Shown piece after piece: positions 7,373-14,655 of a stretch of DNA of 15,278 bases. The stretch's first letter is position 1; every line of letters starts with the position of its first letter. Below the pieces are notes generated by a model. It searched no databases, was not told the origin of the DNA, and saw only the letters and a list, made by a program, of their open reading frames with translations. The DNA is from Sedimenticola_A endophacoides. Its GTDB lineage: Bacteria; Pseudomonadota; Gammaproteobacteria; Chromatiales; Chromatiaceae. The position numbers and the translations under genes were made by a program. The stretch lies in the NCBI GenBank assembly GCA_003062345.1, contig PQCO01000156.1, positions 1 through 15,278 of the forward strand, in the 5' to 3' direction.

Positions 7373-8319
7373 GACTTGCGCCTCCGGCCCGAAAAGGCAT
7401 AGAAGATGGATAGAACGACCGAAAAGACGGTAATGCCGACACCGATCTCCACCAGCAAGATGCCGGCGTGCTGCCCAGCAACCGGATTCGCGGAGAGGGC
7501 CGAGTAATCCAGGAAGGCCTTGCCTGCGAACAGGGCGTAGACACCGACCCCGCCGTAGATCAACACCCCCAGGGCGGCCAGGCGGTGCAGCCAGGCGGGG
7601 GGAACCACCGCCCGCGCGTTACCTTCGCCGAAGGCGAGGTCGTAGAGAACAAAGCCGGAGGCGAAGATCACCCCTGCCTGGAAACCGCCCCCGGCACCGA
7701 AGTCGCCGTGAAACTGCACGTAGAGGCCATAGAGCAGGATCGGGGGGATCAGGGTCTTGACCACCGGCTTGAGCACCGTCTGGTCACCGATCGCGTTCTC
7801 CCCCGGACGGAAGCTGTGTCCGCCACCGACCCCCAGCAGCAGCAGAACGGCAAGTCCGGCGGTGAAGATCACCACCGTCTCGCCGAAGGTATCGTAGCCA
7901 CGATAGCTGGCGAGGACCGCTGTGACGATATTCGGCACCCCCACTTCCAGTGGCGTCTGCTCGATGTAGTAGGGGGTGACATGCTGGTGAACCGGAGCCG
8001 TCGGATCGCCGAGCGGCGGTGCGTCGAGCATGGCGTAGATCAGCGCCGCCCCGGTGACGGCGACCACCATCAGCGGCAGCGGGGGCCGATGGCCCGGCGC
8101 CTCCTCCCAGCGCCGGGTCAGGCGCAGGCCCGAGAGCATCAGCACCGTGGAGACACCGGCGCCGACCGCAGCCTCGGTGAAGGCGACGTCCACCGCGTCG
8201 AGATCCATGAACAGGGCAGCGGTCAGCAGACTGTAGACGCCGAACAGCATCACCACCGCGAACAGATCCCTGAGGCGTATCGCGGCGATGGCGATCAGCA
8301 CCAGGAAACCCAGCAGCAC
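7369..8319 (-). CDS. mnhB: Fused Mrp subunit: MrpA C-terminal (DUF4040/MbhE-like) plus MrpB
   Basis: This 316-residue protein joins three modules that are separate genes in Mbh-type clusters. Residues 1-70 are DUF4040/MbhD-like (LRDLFAVVMLFGVYSLL, then DAVDVAFTEAAVGAG). Residues about 82-165 match the MrpA C-terminal/MbhE type (SYRGYDTFGETVVI). Residues about 183-312 are MrpB (HGDFGAGGGFQAGVI at about 204-218). It is an integral membrane part of the antiporter. The first usable start is a GTG at 8319 without a clear ribosome-binding site. The reading frame continues upstream as IEQLIDI, which resembles the usual N-terminus of such proteins, so initiation at a non-standard codon near 8343 is possible. 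It lies 8 bp after the mnhG stop and overlaps mnhC by ATGA. Confidence 0.9.
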   Translation of the reverse strand: MLLGFLVLIAIAAIRLRDLFAVVMLFGVYSLLTAALFMDLDAVDVAFTEAAVGAGVSTVLMLSGLRLTRRWEEAPGHRPPLPLMVVAVTGAALIYAMLDAPPLGDPTAPVHQHVTPYYIEQTPLEVGVPNIVTAVLASYRGYDTFGETVVIFTAGLAVLLLLGVGGGHSFRPGENAIGDQTVLKPVVKTLIPPILLYGLYVQFHGDFGAGGGFQAGVIFASGFVLYDLAFGEGNARAVVPPAWLHRLAALGVLIYGGVGVYALFAGKAFLDYSALSANPVAGQHAGILLVEIGVGITVFSVVLSIFYAFSGRRRKS

Positions 8320-8327
8320 AATATCGA

Positions 8328-8672
8328 TCAGTTGTTCGATGACGCACCCCCCGTCTGAGCGCCGTCACTATCGGAAACGAGCGGCTTCTGGCCTCCGTGC
8401 AACGCCGCCTTGGCCATGGCGTGCGAAGCCGTGGGGTTGGTGGCGAGAATGAAGACCAGGATCATCAGTACCTTGACCAGATCCATCGACCACTCCATCT
8501 GCAACATCAACCCGATCAGCAGCAGCGGCGCGGCAAGGGTCTCGGTGACGCCCGCGGCGTGGACCCGGGCGAAGAAATCCGGCATGCGCAGAATCCCCAC
8601 GCCGCCGGTAATACAGAGCACGCCTCCGGCAAACAGAAACAGTGCGCTCAACCATTCGAAAACCAGGCTCAT
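8328..8672 (-). CDS. mnhG: Na+/H+ antiporter subunit G (MrpG/MnhG)
   Basis: This 114-residue small membrane subunit has three helices (about 4-25, 42-60, 65-78). MrpG signatures are GILRMPDFFARVHAAGVTET (about 26-45) and TNPTASHAMAKAA (about 79-91). The last 20 or so residues are polar and low in complexity. It overlaps mnhF by ATGA (8669-8672), so the two are probably co-translated. MrpE, F and G are required for assembly and activity of Mrp complexes in characterised systems, and their grouped order E-F-G at the operon start is standard for this module. Confidence 0.95.
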   Translation of the reverse strand: MSLVFEWLSALFLFAGGVLCITGGVGILRMPDFFARVHAAGVTETLAAPLLLIGLMLQMEWSMDLVKVLMILVFILATNPTASHAMAKAALHGGQKPLVSDSDGAQTGGASSNN

Positions 8673-8950
8673 GGGGTCGACCCCGATCCCTCGTTATCCC
8701 GGGTGTTGCCATATTCAAAAAACCGCATCACCGCAATGGTGCCGATGAAGTTGACCATGGCGTAGAGCAGGGCCACATCGAGAAAGCTATGCCAGGAGAG
8801 GGCGTGCCCCGCCAGGGCGATCAGCAGCACGGTCTTGGTGCCGAAGGCGTTGGCGGCGAGCATCCGGTCGTACTCGGTCGGTCCCAGGAAGGCCCGGATC
8901 AGGGCCAGGACCATGGTCACCAGGATGGCGACGATGGCGGCGGTCAGCAT
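8669..8950 (-). CDS. mnhF: Na+/H+ antiporter subunit F (MrpF/MnhF)
   Basis: This 93-residue protein has three transmembrane helices. It carries the MrpF pattern: a first helix ending in RAFLGPTEYDRMLAANAFGT (about 19-38), a second helix, then FLDVALLYAMVNFIGTIAVMRF (about 56-77), followed by a short polar tail. The acidic Asp within the third-helix region is typical of the family and lies in the predicted ion path. The ATG at 8950 follows the mnhE stop by 4 bp and the gene overlaps mnhG by ATGA. Confidence 0.95.
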   Translation of the reverse strand: MLTAAIVAILVTMVLALIRAFLGPTEYDRMLAANAFGTKTVLLIALAGHALSWHSFLDVALLYAMVNFIGTIAVMRFFEYGNTRDNEGSGSTP

Positions 8951-8954
8951 CGGA

Positions 8955-9422
8955 TCAGATCCCCAGACTTCGGATACGTTGTTCCATCTCCCCGCCCTTC
9001 AGTTCCTGTAGACCCGCCGGGTCGAGGCAGTGAATCATGAAATGGTCATCCTTGACATCGGTGGTCAGGGTGCCGGGCGTGAGGGTGATGGAGTTGGCGT
9101 AGAGCGCCTTTTCGAATGGCGTGGCGACCCGGGTGTCGAGACGCTTCCAGACCGGCCTGATCGGCAGGGCCGGATCCCAGATACAGCGTACCAGGGCGAT
9201 ATTGGAGAGTACCACCTGCCACATCAACCACCCGAGATAGCGAAACAGCCCGAGCCCGACACGAAGCCGCTGGTAGCCACCCTCCACCCGGTCCATGCGG
9301 TGCACGAACCAGGTCACAAGCAGAACCGAGAGGGTGCCGAGGGCCAGAATCAGCGCCAGCAGATACCCCGAAAGGAACCACCAGAATGCGGCCAAAAACA
9401 GAAGTATCCGTAAATAATGCAT
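8955..9422 (-). CDS. mnhE: Na+/H+ antiporter subunit E (MrpE/MnhE)
   Basis: This 155-residue subunit is first in the operon. Two or three N-terminal transmembrane segments (about 4-40, and GWLMWQVVLSNIALV at about 64-78) precede a soluble, cytoplasmic-side domain. The MrpE signature ANSITLTPGTLTTD (about 109-122) is clear. The ATG at 9422 is the first start after A/T-rich leader DNA, and 282 bp with no gene separate it from tex. This leader is the only sizeable gap upstream of the nine-gene operon, so the operon promoter should lie at about 9423-9500, reading on the minus strand. A TAAAAT-like -10 is visible there, but no strong -35. Confidence 0.93.
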   Translation of the reverse strand: MHYLRILLFLAAFWWFLSGYLLALILALGTLSVLLVTWFVHRMDRVEGGYQRLRVGLGLFRYLGWLMWQVVLSNIALVRCIWDPALPIRPVWKRLDTRVATPFEKALYANSITLTPGTLTTDVKDDHFMIHCLDPAGLQELKGGEMEQRIRSLGI

Positions 9423-9676
9423 GTTTTACTTGTACTTATATCGACAAGGCGTCATTTTACCTGAAAGCCATATACAAAACTATAGGTGACATAAAAAACA
9501 ACGCAAGCATTCAGTGCTGTTGGCGGGTAATGGGGATGACCCGCTTCTCCCCGACATCGCCCCTCCCCTGCCGGGTTTCACGGCTCCCGCCAGGGGGCGG
9601 GGCCGATCACCCAGGGCCGGGCAAGCAGGCGCGCGGATCACACGTCATCGACACCCACCCCGGATGCAGCGGAATA

Positions 9677-9698
9677 GTTGCCCGAGAGACTTGGCAAC
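9677..9698 (-). terminator. Possible tex terminator hairpin
   Basis: GTTGCC (9677-9682) and GGCAAC (9693-9698) form a 6-bp stem just past the tex stop codon (9705-9707), in the right place for a transcript end. No good T-run follows on the minus strand, so the call is weak. Confidence 0.3.
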
Positions 9699-9704
9699 AG
9701 ACCC

Positions 9705-12035
9705 CTAATCATTCCCCGCGCCATCGCCCAGGGCATTGGCCAGGGCAGCGGCCATCGCCCCCTGCCGCGGGGAACGGTCACGCCGCCGCTCGCTTGCCGC
9801 AGGACGGTGCTCGCGATCCGCCCTGGACGGGCCACCCCGGGCGCGGGGTGAGGCGTCCGGGCGCCCTTCGCCGCGATCGCCCAGGCGCATGCTCAGGGCG
9901 ATTCGCCGCCGCTCCAGATCCACCGCCATCACCTTGACGCGCACCATGTCGCCGGTCTTCACCACCTCCCGGGGATCCTTGACGAACTTCTCCGACAAGG
10001 CGGAGATGTGCACCAGGCCATCCTGGTGCACGCCGACATCGACGAACGCGCCGAAGTTGGTGACATTGGTCACCACCCCCTCCAGAACCATGTCGGGCTT
10101 CAGGTCGGCGATCTCCTCCACCCCCTCCTGGAAGGTGGCGGTCCTGAACTCCCCGCGTGGATCACGACCTGGTTTCTCCAGCTCGGCGATGATGTCGCTG
10201 ACCGTCGGCACCCCGAAACGTTGATCGGTGAAGCGTGCCGGATCGAGGCCCTTGAGATAACCCACATCCCCGATCAGGTCGGCGACCCGGCGCCCGGCGG
10301 CATCCAGGATGCGCTGCACCACCGGATAGGCCTCCGGGTGCACGGCGGAGGCATCCAGGGGGTTTTCCCCGTCTGGAATGCGCAGAAAACCGACCGCCTG
10401 CTCATAGGTCTTGGCACCCAGGCGCGGCACCTCCAGCAGCTGCTCGCGCCGCCGGAAAGCGCCGTTGGCGTTGCGATACTGGACAATATTGTCGGCCAGG
10501 GCGCGGGACAGACCGGCAACCTGTCCCAGCAGCGCGGGCGAGGCGGTATTCACATCGACCCCCACCGAGTTGACGCAATCCTCCACCACGTTCTCCAGGG
10601 TTCGGCCCAGGCGCGACTGGTTGACATCGTGCTGATACTGACCGACGCCGATGGATTTCGGCTCGATCTTCACCAGCTCGGCCAGCGGGTCCTGCAGGCG
10701 CCGGGCGATGGAGACCGCGCCGCGCAATGAAACATCCAGCTCCGGCAGCTCCGCAGAGGCCAGCTCGGAGGCGGAGTAGACCGAGGCACCGGCCTCGCTG
10801 ACCACGATCTTCTGTAATTTCAGCCCGGGGTGGCGTTTGATCAGATCGGCGGCCAGCCGGTCGGTCTCGCGCGAAGCGGTGCCGTTGCCGATACTCACCA
10901 GCCCCGCCCGGTGCCTGCCCGCCAGCGCCGCCAGCACGGCCAGCGAGCGATCCCAGTCCTTGCGCGGCGCATGCGGGTAGATAGTGGCGGTATCCAGCAC
11001 CTTGCCGGTGCCATCGACCACCGCCACCTTGACCCCGGTACGCAGCCCCGGATCGAGTCCGATAATGGCGCGGTTGCCTGCGGGCGCCGCCAGCAGCAGG
11101 TCCTTTAGATTGCTGGCGAAGACCCGGATCGCCTCCGCCTCGGCCGCCTCGCGCAACCGCATCTTCAGCTCCAGATCGAGGTGAGTGAATATCTTCACCC
11201 GCCAGGCCCAGCGCACGCACTCACGCAGCCATGCATCGGCGGGACGCCCGCGCGCCTCGACACCCACATGACGGGAGATGGTCAACTCGCAGGGCGAGAC
11301 CCCCTCGGCCGACTCATCCACCACCAGATCGAGGTTCAGCACCCCCTCGTTGCGCCCCCGGAAAAGGGCCAGGGCGCGATGCGAGGGGATCTTGCGGATC
11401 GCCTCGGCATACTCAAAATAATCGGCGAACTTGGCCGCCTCACGCTCCTTCCCGGCCACCACGGCGGAGTTCACGGTGGCGTTCTCCCACAAGTACTCGC
11501 GCAACCCACCCAGCAGTTCCGCGTCCTCGGAGAAACGCTCCATCAGGATCTGGCGGGCGCCGTCCAGTGCCGCCTTGACATCCTCCACCCCCTTATCGGC
11601 GTCCACGAAGGGGGCCGCCTCAGCCTCGGGATCACGATCCGGCTCGGCCAGCAGCCGCAACGCCAGCGGTTCGAGTCCCGCCTCACGGGCAATCTGCGCC
11701 TTGGTCCGGCGTTTCGGCCGGTAGGGCAGATAGAGGTCCTCAAGGCGAGTCTTGGTCTCGGCCTCCAGCAGATCCCGTTTCAACCCATCGCTCATCTTGC
11801 CCTGCTCTTCAATGCTCCGAAGGATCACCTCGCGGCGCGCCTCAAGCTCCCGCAGGTAACCGAGGCGCTCCTCCAGGGCGCGCAGTTGAACGTCATCCAG
11901 CCCCCCTGTCCGCTCCTTGCGGTAACGGGCGATAAAGGGGACCGTGGCGCCCTCGTCGAGCAGGCCGACGGCCGCGTCGACCTGCGGGTCCGAGACGGCA
12001 AGCTCAGCGGCGATCTTTTGAATGATTTTTTTCAT
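9705..12035 (-). CDS. tex: Tex, S1-domain RNA-binding transcription accessory protein
   Basis: This 776-residue protein is close to the normal Tex length and appears intact. The N-terminal helical region holds ATVPFIARYRKERTGGLD (about 30-47) and RLEDLYLPYRPKRRTKA (about 97-113). A YqgF/RNase H-like domain follows (about 322-450, IIGLDPGLRTGVKVAVVDG). The (HhH)2 part lies around 485-560 (NTASPALLGQVAGLS, VPRLGAKTYEQAVGFLRI). A C-terminal S1 RNA-binding domain spans about 647-718 (GVVTNVTNFGAFVDVGVHQDGLVHIS). The final 55 residues are Arg/Pro-rich and end in a GAMAAALANAL helix. Tex proteins bind RNA and are structurally related to eukaryotic Spt6; their cellular role is only partly defined. 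The ATG at 12035 has GGAG five bases in front. It appears to be a single-gene unit, transcribed toward the antiporter operon and separated from it by about 280 bp. Confidence 0.97.
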   Translation of the reverse strand: MKKIIQKIAAELAVSDPQVDAAVGLLDEGATVPFIARYRKERTGGLDDVQLRALEERLGYLRELEARREVILRSIEEQGKMSDGLKRDLLEAETKTRLEDLYLPYRPKRRTKAQIAREAGLEPLALRLLAEPDRDPEAEAAPFVDADKGVEDVKAALDGARQILMERFSEDAELLGGLREYLWENATVNSAVVAGKEREAAKFADYFEYAEAIRKIPSHRALALFRGRNEGVLNLDLVVDESAEGVSPCELTISRHVGVEARGRPADAWLRECVRWAWRVKIFTHLDLELKMRLREAAEAEAIRVFASNLKDLLLAAPAGNRAIIGLDPGLRTGVKVAVVDGTGKVLDTATIYPHAPRKDWDRSLAVLAALAGRHRAGLVSIGNGTASRETDRLAADLIKRHPGLKLQKIVVSEAGASVYSASELASAELPELDVSLRGAVSIARRLQDPLAELVKIEPKSIGVGQYQHDVNQSRLGRTLENVVEDCVNSVGVDVNTASPALLGQVAGLSRALADNIVQYRNANGAFRRREQLLEVPRLGAKTYEQAVGFLRIPDGENPLDASAVHPEAYPVVQRILDAAGRRVADLIGDVGYLKGLDPARFTDQRFGVPTVSDIIAELEKPGRDPRGEFRTATFQEGVEEIADLKPDMVLEGVVTNVTNFGAFVDVGVHQDGLVHISALSEKFVKDPREVVKTGDMVRVKVMAVDLERRRIALSMRLGDRGEGRPDASPRARGGPSRADREHRPAASERRRDRSPRQGAMAAALANALGDGAGND

Positions 12036-12267
12036 ATCTCCATCTATTTCAAGGAGTCAGCGGACGGCCGCGGCCGCCCGGCGAACTCACGCGAGTGGTT
12101 ATCGTGTGGCAGGGGTGGACTGAGGAGCACGGCAGGCGCGGCCCGATCCGGCGCGAACGGTATCACGTCGCATGCGGCAAAACATCCCCGTCCGGGAAGA
12201 TCGACCCGTCATGGATTACAGCGCCCTGCCCCTGGGCGGACCGGACACCCCATACAACCCCTGAGAG

Positions 12268-12294
12268 AGCGGATTTCGCTACAAAGATTCCGCT
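12268..12294 (-). terminator. Possible hairpin at the end of the 65-residue gene
   Basis: AGCGGA (12268-12273) and TCCGCT (12289-12294) pair over a 15-base loop at the stop codon of the minus-strand gene. There is no T-run. It could mark the transcript end but is weak on its own. Confidence 0.25.
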
Positions 12295-12491
12295 TAGATA
12301 CGGCAGGCATCGCCATAAACCGACATGATCGACTTCAACTCGGCGAGCACCAGCCGCCGCTCCTGCGCGCTCAGGCCAAGCAGTTCGGGCACCGGCTCGT
12401 CCTGCTCCAGCCGGGCAATGTACCCGCGCACCTCCCGGCAACCCTGGTTGCAGAGCGCTTCGACACAGGTTTCGACCTTCGTTCGCTGCAT
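12294..12491 (-). CDS. Small cysteine-containing protein, unknown function
   Basis: This 65-residue soluble protein has cysteines at 9, 14, 18 and 63. The first three form a C-x4-C-x3-C pattern near the N-terminus, and the middle is helical with acidic residues (LEQDEPVPELLGLSAQERRLVL). The composition looks like a real protein and not a shadow frame. I do not recognise a named family, though the ending AELKSIMSVYGDACRI looks like a conserved helix. The only standard start is the ATG at 12491, because a stop lies in frame upstream; its ribosome-binding site is weak. It points away from the gene at 12672, and the roughly 180 bp between them carries the paired LexA-type boxes. The four cysteines could bind a metal or form disulfides; this is inference. 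Confidence 0.6.
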   Translation of the reverse strand: MQRTKVETCVEALCNQGCREVRGYIARLEQDEPVPELLGLSAQERRLVLAELKSIMSVYGDACRI

Positions 12492-12570
12492 AATCGGATA
12501 CTGTCATTGAAACGACACAATTATACCGGCAACGAACGCCCGATGAGAATGGTGAAAACCCCGTAAAAAA

Positions 12571-12622
12571 ACGTTCTCATCTTGTTCTCTTTCTGCTAGG
12601 ATAAAGAACATGTGGAGAACGT
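12571..12622. promoter_or_regulatory. Second LexA-type operator (two perfect GTTC-N7-GTTC boxes facing each other)
   Basis: One perfect GTTC-N7-GTTC lies at 12573-12587 and one perfect GAAC-N7-GAAC at 12606-12620. The outer arms ACGTTCTC (12571-12578) and GAGAACGT (12615-12622) are exact reverse complements. Both inner and outer half-sites share the dyad centre 12596.5. The lexA operator has the same plan, but its inner half-sites are 6 bases apart instead of 18; the 12-bp difference is roughly one helical turn. A -10-like TAGGAT (12597-12602) lies between the boxes with TTCTCA (12574-12579) 17 bp upstream, so a repressor would block this promoter. Confidence 0.8.
12574..12602 (+). promoter_or_regulatory. 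Likely promoter of the 55-residue membrane protein gene
   Basis: TTCTCA (12574-12579) and TAGGAT (12597-12602) are 17 bp apart, each matching four of six consensus positions. Transcription would begin near 12609, giving a leader of about 60 bases. The -35 falls inside the left LexA-type box and the -10 between the boxes. Confidence 0.45.
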
Positions 12623-12638
12623 CCCGGACCACCGGGAC
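12621..12638 (+). promoter_or_regulatory. 5'-leader hairpin
   Basis: GTCCCGG (12621-12627) and CCGGGAC (12632-12638) form a perfect 7-bp stem with an ACCA loop. It lies in the predicted leader, about 20 bases ahead of the ribosome-binding site. It could tune translation or mRNA stability; this is inference from position. Confidence 0.4.
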
Positions 12639-12671
12639 AAATCAGCCATATACAAACTGGAGGAGAACACC

Positions 12672-12839
12672 ATGATCAACCGCTCTTATGTGATGCGCGA
12701 CCAGGTCCGCCACGTGGTGCAGGACATCGAAAGCTGCAACATCACACGCCTCAACCGCAGGAGTGAGACCCAGCTCCATCTGATCGCCGTAAGCGTGGTC
12801 ACCTTCGTCTATATCCTGGCGGCGGCGGTTTCCGGCTGA
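12672..12839 (+). CDS. Small single-helix membrane protein, probable SOS-regulated gene
   Basis: This 55-residue protein has a basic, polar N-terminal part (about 1-34, six Arg) and one C-terminal transmembrane helix (about 36-54, LHLIAVSVVTFVYILAAA). That makes it a tail-anchored inner-membrane protein with its charged part probably in the cytoplasm. The ATG at 12672 has a very strong GGAGGAG site (12659-12665). A GTG in the same frame at 12612 would add 20 residues but has no such site. A short upstream frame from an ATG at 12610 ends in TGA overlapping this start as ATGA, so translational coupling is possible. The gene lies directly under the paired GTTC-N7-GTTC boxes shared with lexA. By analogy with SOS-induced membrane peptides such as SidA (division inhibitor) and TisB (membrane-active toxin) it may act in damage response; there is no recognisable sequence match to either. 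Confidence 0.75.
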   Translation: MINRSYVMRDQVRHVVQDIESCNITRLNRRSETQLHLIAVSVVTFVYILAAAVSG

Positions 12840-12842
12840 GCA

Positions 12843-12863
12843 CCCGGGCGCTTCGCGCCGGGG
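12843..12863 (+). terminator. Probable terminator hairpin after the 55-residue gene
   Basis: GGCGC (12847-12851) and GCGCC (12855-12859) form a perfect stem with a TTC loop, extended by three more C-G pairs (CCC at 12843-12845 with GGG at 12861-12863) beyond one mismatch. It starts 4 bases after the stop codon. No T-run follows, so it is a stable 3' hairpin more than a classical intrinsic terminator. Confidence 0.45.
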
Positions 12864-12948
12864 GAGCGATCACCCCGGCGCCAACGAGGCAGCCGGCCCC
12901 CTTCCAGGGCACGGACCGGCACGCGCTGAAGCACGCCATACGCGTGAT

Positions 12949-14655
12949 TCAGCGCCTCAACGCCCGCGCCGCCCCGATCAGCTCAACCAGCGGCTCGAAC
13001 AGGTAGCCCGCCACCGCCCGGCGCAGCCGCTCCGCCAGATCCGCGTATTGTGCATGCTCCAGCACCAGGGCATCGATCAGGCGCAACGCCTCGCCGCCAT
13101 CGGCCATCTCCAGGCTCTCCCCCAGCGCCACCAGCCACGGTTCCGGCAGCACGGCCAACTCCCCCGCCCCGGGAAGCGCCACCTCCCGGGACGGCTCGGA
13201 TGGCACCTGATGCTGCCGCCGATAGCGATAGCTCAACCCGAGGTGGCGCGCCATACAGTCGAAGATCTCTCCGCTCCGGTAGGGTTTACGCACATAATCG
13301 TCGAACCCCGCCGCCAGCACCTCCTCCCTCTGCTCCTCGAACACGCTGGCGGTGAGCGCGGCGATCTTCACCCCCCCGCCCCCAGGTAACGCGCGAATCC
13401 GCCGTACCGCCTCCAACCCATCCATGCGCGGCATGCGCCGGTCCATCCAGATGAAGTCGGGCCGCCACTCCTGAAACAGCTCCACCGCCCGCACACCGTC
13501 AGCGGCCTCGCGCACCTCGAACCCAGCCGATTCAAGCTGCAATCTCAACAATTGGCGATTCTCCCGGTTATCCTCTACGGTTAGAATGCGCCAGGACCTG
13601 GACGGGCCGGCAATGCCGACCACCTGACGCGAGATCTCCCTCGCACCAGCCTCGACGCGCTCCCTGCGGCCCGGCTCGACCAGGAGAGTGAAACGGAAGA
13701 TGGACCCCTGCCCCGGCGTACTCTCCACGGAGATCTCGCCATTCATCAGTTCCACGAACTGCCGGGTGATGGCCAGACCCAATCCGGTCCCCTTCTGCTC
13801 GACGGCGGCCAGCAACTGCTCGAAGGGCTGGAAGATACGCTCCAGGTCATCCGCATCGATACCCTGCCCGGTGTCACGCACCTCACCCAGCAGGGTGATG
13901 CGGTCAAAGGTCTCCTGCTCGGCATCGAGGTGCAGCGAAATGCTGCCGTAACGGGTGAATTTGATGGCGTTGCCCAGCAGGTTGATCAGGATCTGGCGAA
14001 TCTTTGGGCCGTCGCCGCGAATCACCTGCGGAAAGCCGGGGGCCTGATCGAGGTACAGCGACAGCCCCTTCTCCCCGGCCCGGCCGCGCATCAGATCCAC
14101 CGTTTCACGTACCAGTACGGAGAGGTCCATGTCCACGATCTCCAGCGACATCTTGCCCGACTCGATCTTGGACATGTCGAGCACATCGTTGATCAACTGC
14201 AACAGGTGCTGACCCGAACGGTTGATGACATCGATATGGGTGCGCTGGCCCGCCCCCAGGCTCGGATCGTCCGCCAGCAGTTGCGAAAAACCGAGTACCG
14301 CATTAAGCGGAGTGCGCAACTCATGGCTCATGTTGGCGAGGAACATGCTTTTGGCCCGATTGGCCTTCTCCGCCTCGATACGCGCCAGTTTCAGGGCCTG
14401 TTCGGCCCGTCGGCGCAACACGATCTTGAGGATTTCGGCAGCGATGAACTCCAGATGCTCGGCGTCCTTTTTCTCGTAGGGGACCTCTTTGTTGCCAACG
14501 CCGATAATCAGGCGCCCGAGGTCACCATCGATGGCCGGAGTGCTCATATGACGGGTGACGGGAAAATGGCCCTCGGGTATGCCCCGGGCACTCTCCAGTT
14601 TCGGGTAATCGTTGTGGATCACGGTGCGCATCTCACGCAGCGAGTCGGCCCACAC
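12949..14655 (-). CDS. Hybrid sensor histidine kinase/response regulator, N-terminally truncated by an insertion element
   Basis: From the GTG at 14655 this is 568 residues. It contains a GAF domain remnant (about 1-78), a coiled-coil linker (80-108), a HisKA domain with His111 in MSHELRTPLNAV, and an HATPase with the N-box Asn229 (NLLGNAIKF), G1 DTGQGID (261-267) and G2 GTGLGLAI (289-296). A receiver domain follows with phospho-acceptor Asp405 in WMDRRMPRMDG, acidic pair Glu361/Asp362, Thr435 and Lys457. The last 90 residues are helical with no clear HPt histidine. The same frame continues upstream for about 30 more codons with GAF-like sequence (LTAWNGEARKYC) until a stop at 14746-14748, supplied by the insertion element. 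The original sensor N-terminus is therefore missing. A GAGG precedes the GTG by five bases, so a truncated kinase could still be made. No partner gene is adjacent. Confidence 0.85.
   Translation of the reverse strand: MWADSLREMRTVIHNDYPKLESARGIPEGHFPVTRHMSTPAIDGDLGRLIIGVGNKEVPYEKKDAEHLEFIAAEILKIVLRRRAEQALKLARIEAEKANRAKSMFLANMSHELRTPLNAVLGFSQLLADDPSLGAGQRTHIDVINRSGQHLLQLINDVLDMSKIESGKMSLEIVDMDLSVLVRETVDLMRGRAGEKGLSLYLDQAPGFPQVIRGDGPKIRQILINLLGNAIKFTRYGSISLHLDAEQETFDRITLLGEVRDTGQGIDADDLERIFQPFEQLLAAVEQKGTGLGLAITRQFVELMNGEISVESTPGQGSIFRFTLLVEPGRRERVEAGAREISRQVVGIAGPSRSWRILTVEDNRENRQLLRLQLESAGFEVREAADGVRAVELFQEWRPDFIWMDRRMPRMDGLEAVRRIRALPGGGGVKIAALTASVFEEQREEVLAAGFDDYVRKPYRSGEIFDCMARHLGLSYRYRRQHQVPSEPSREVALPGAGELAVLPEPWLVALGESLEMADGGEALRLIDALVLEHAQYADLAERLRRAVAGYLFEPLVELIGAARALRR

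Noticed and set aside
9469..9481. Motif GCCATATACAAA shared by the leaders of mnhE and the 55-residue gene, with a similar CCATATACGAAA near 458
   Set aside because: The orientation and distance to the genes differ and a 12-base A/T-rich match can arise by chance; there is no supporting structure.
12095..12328. Plus-strand open frame of 77 codons between tex and the 65-residue gene
   Set aside because: It has no convincing ribosome-binding site or recognisable features, and it overlaps the end of the better-supported minus-strand gene.
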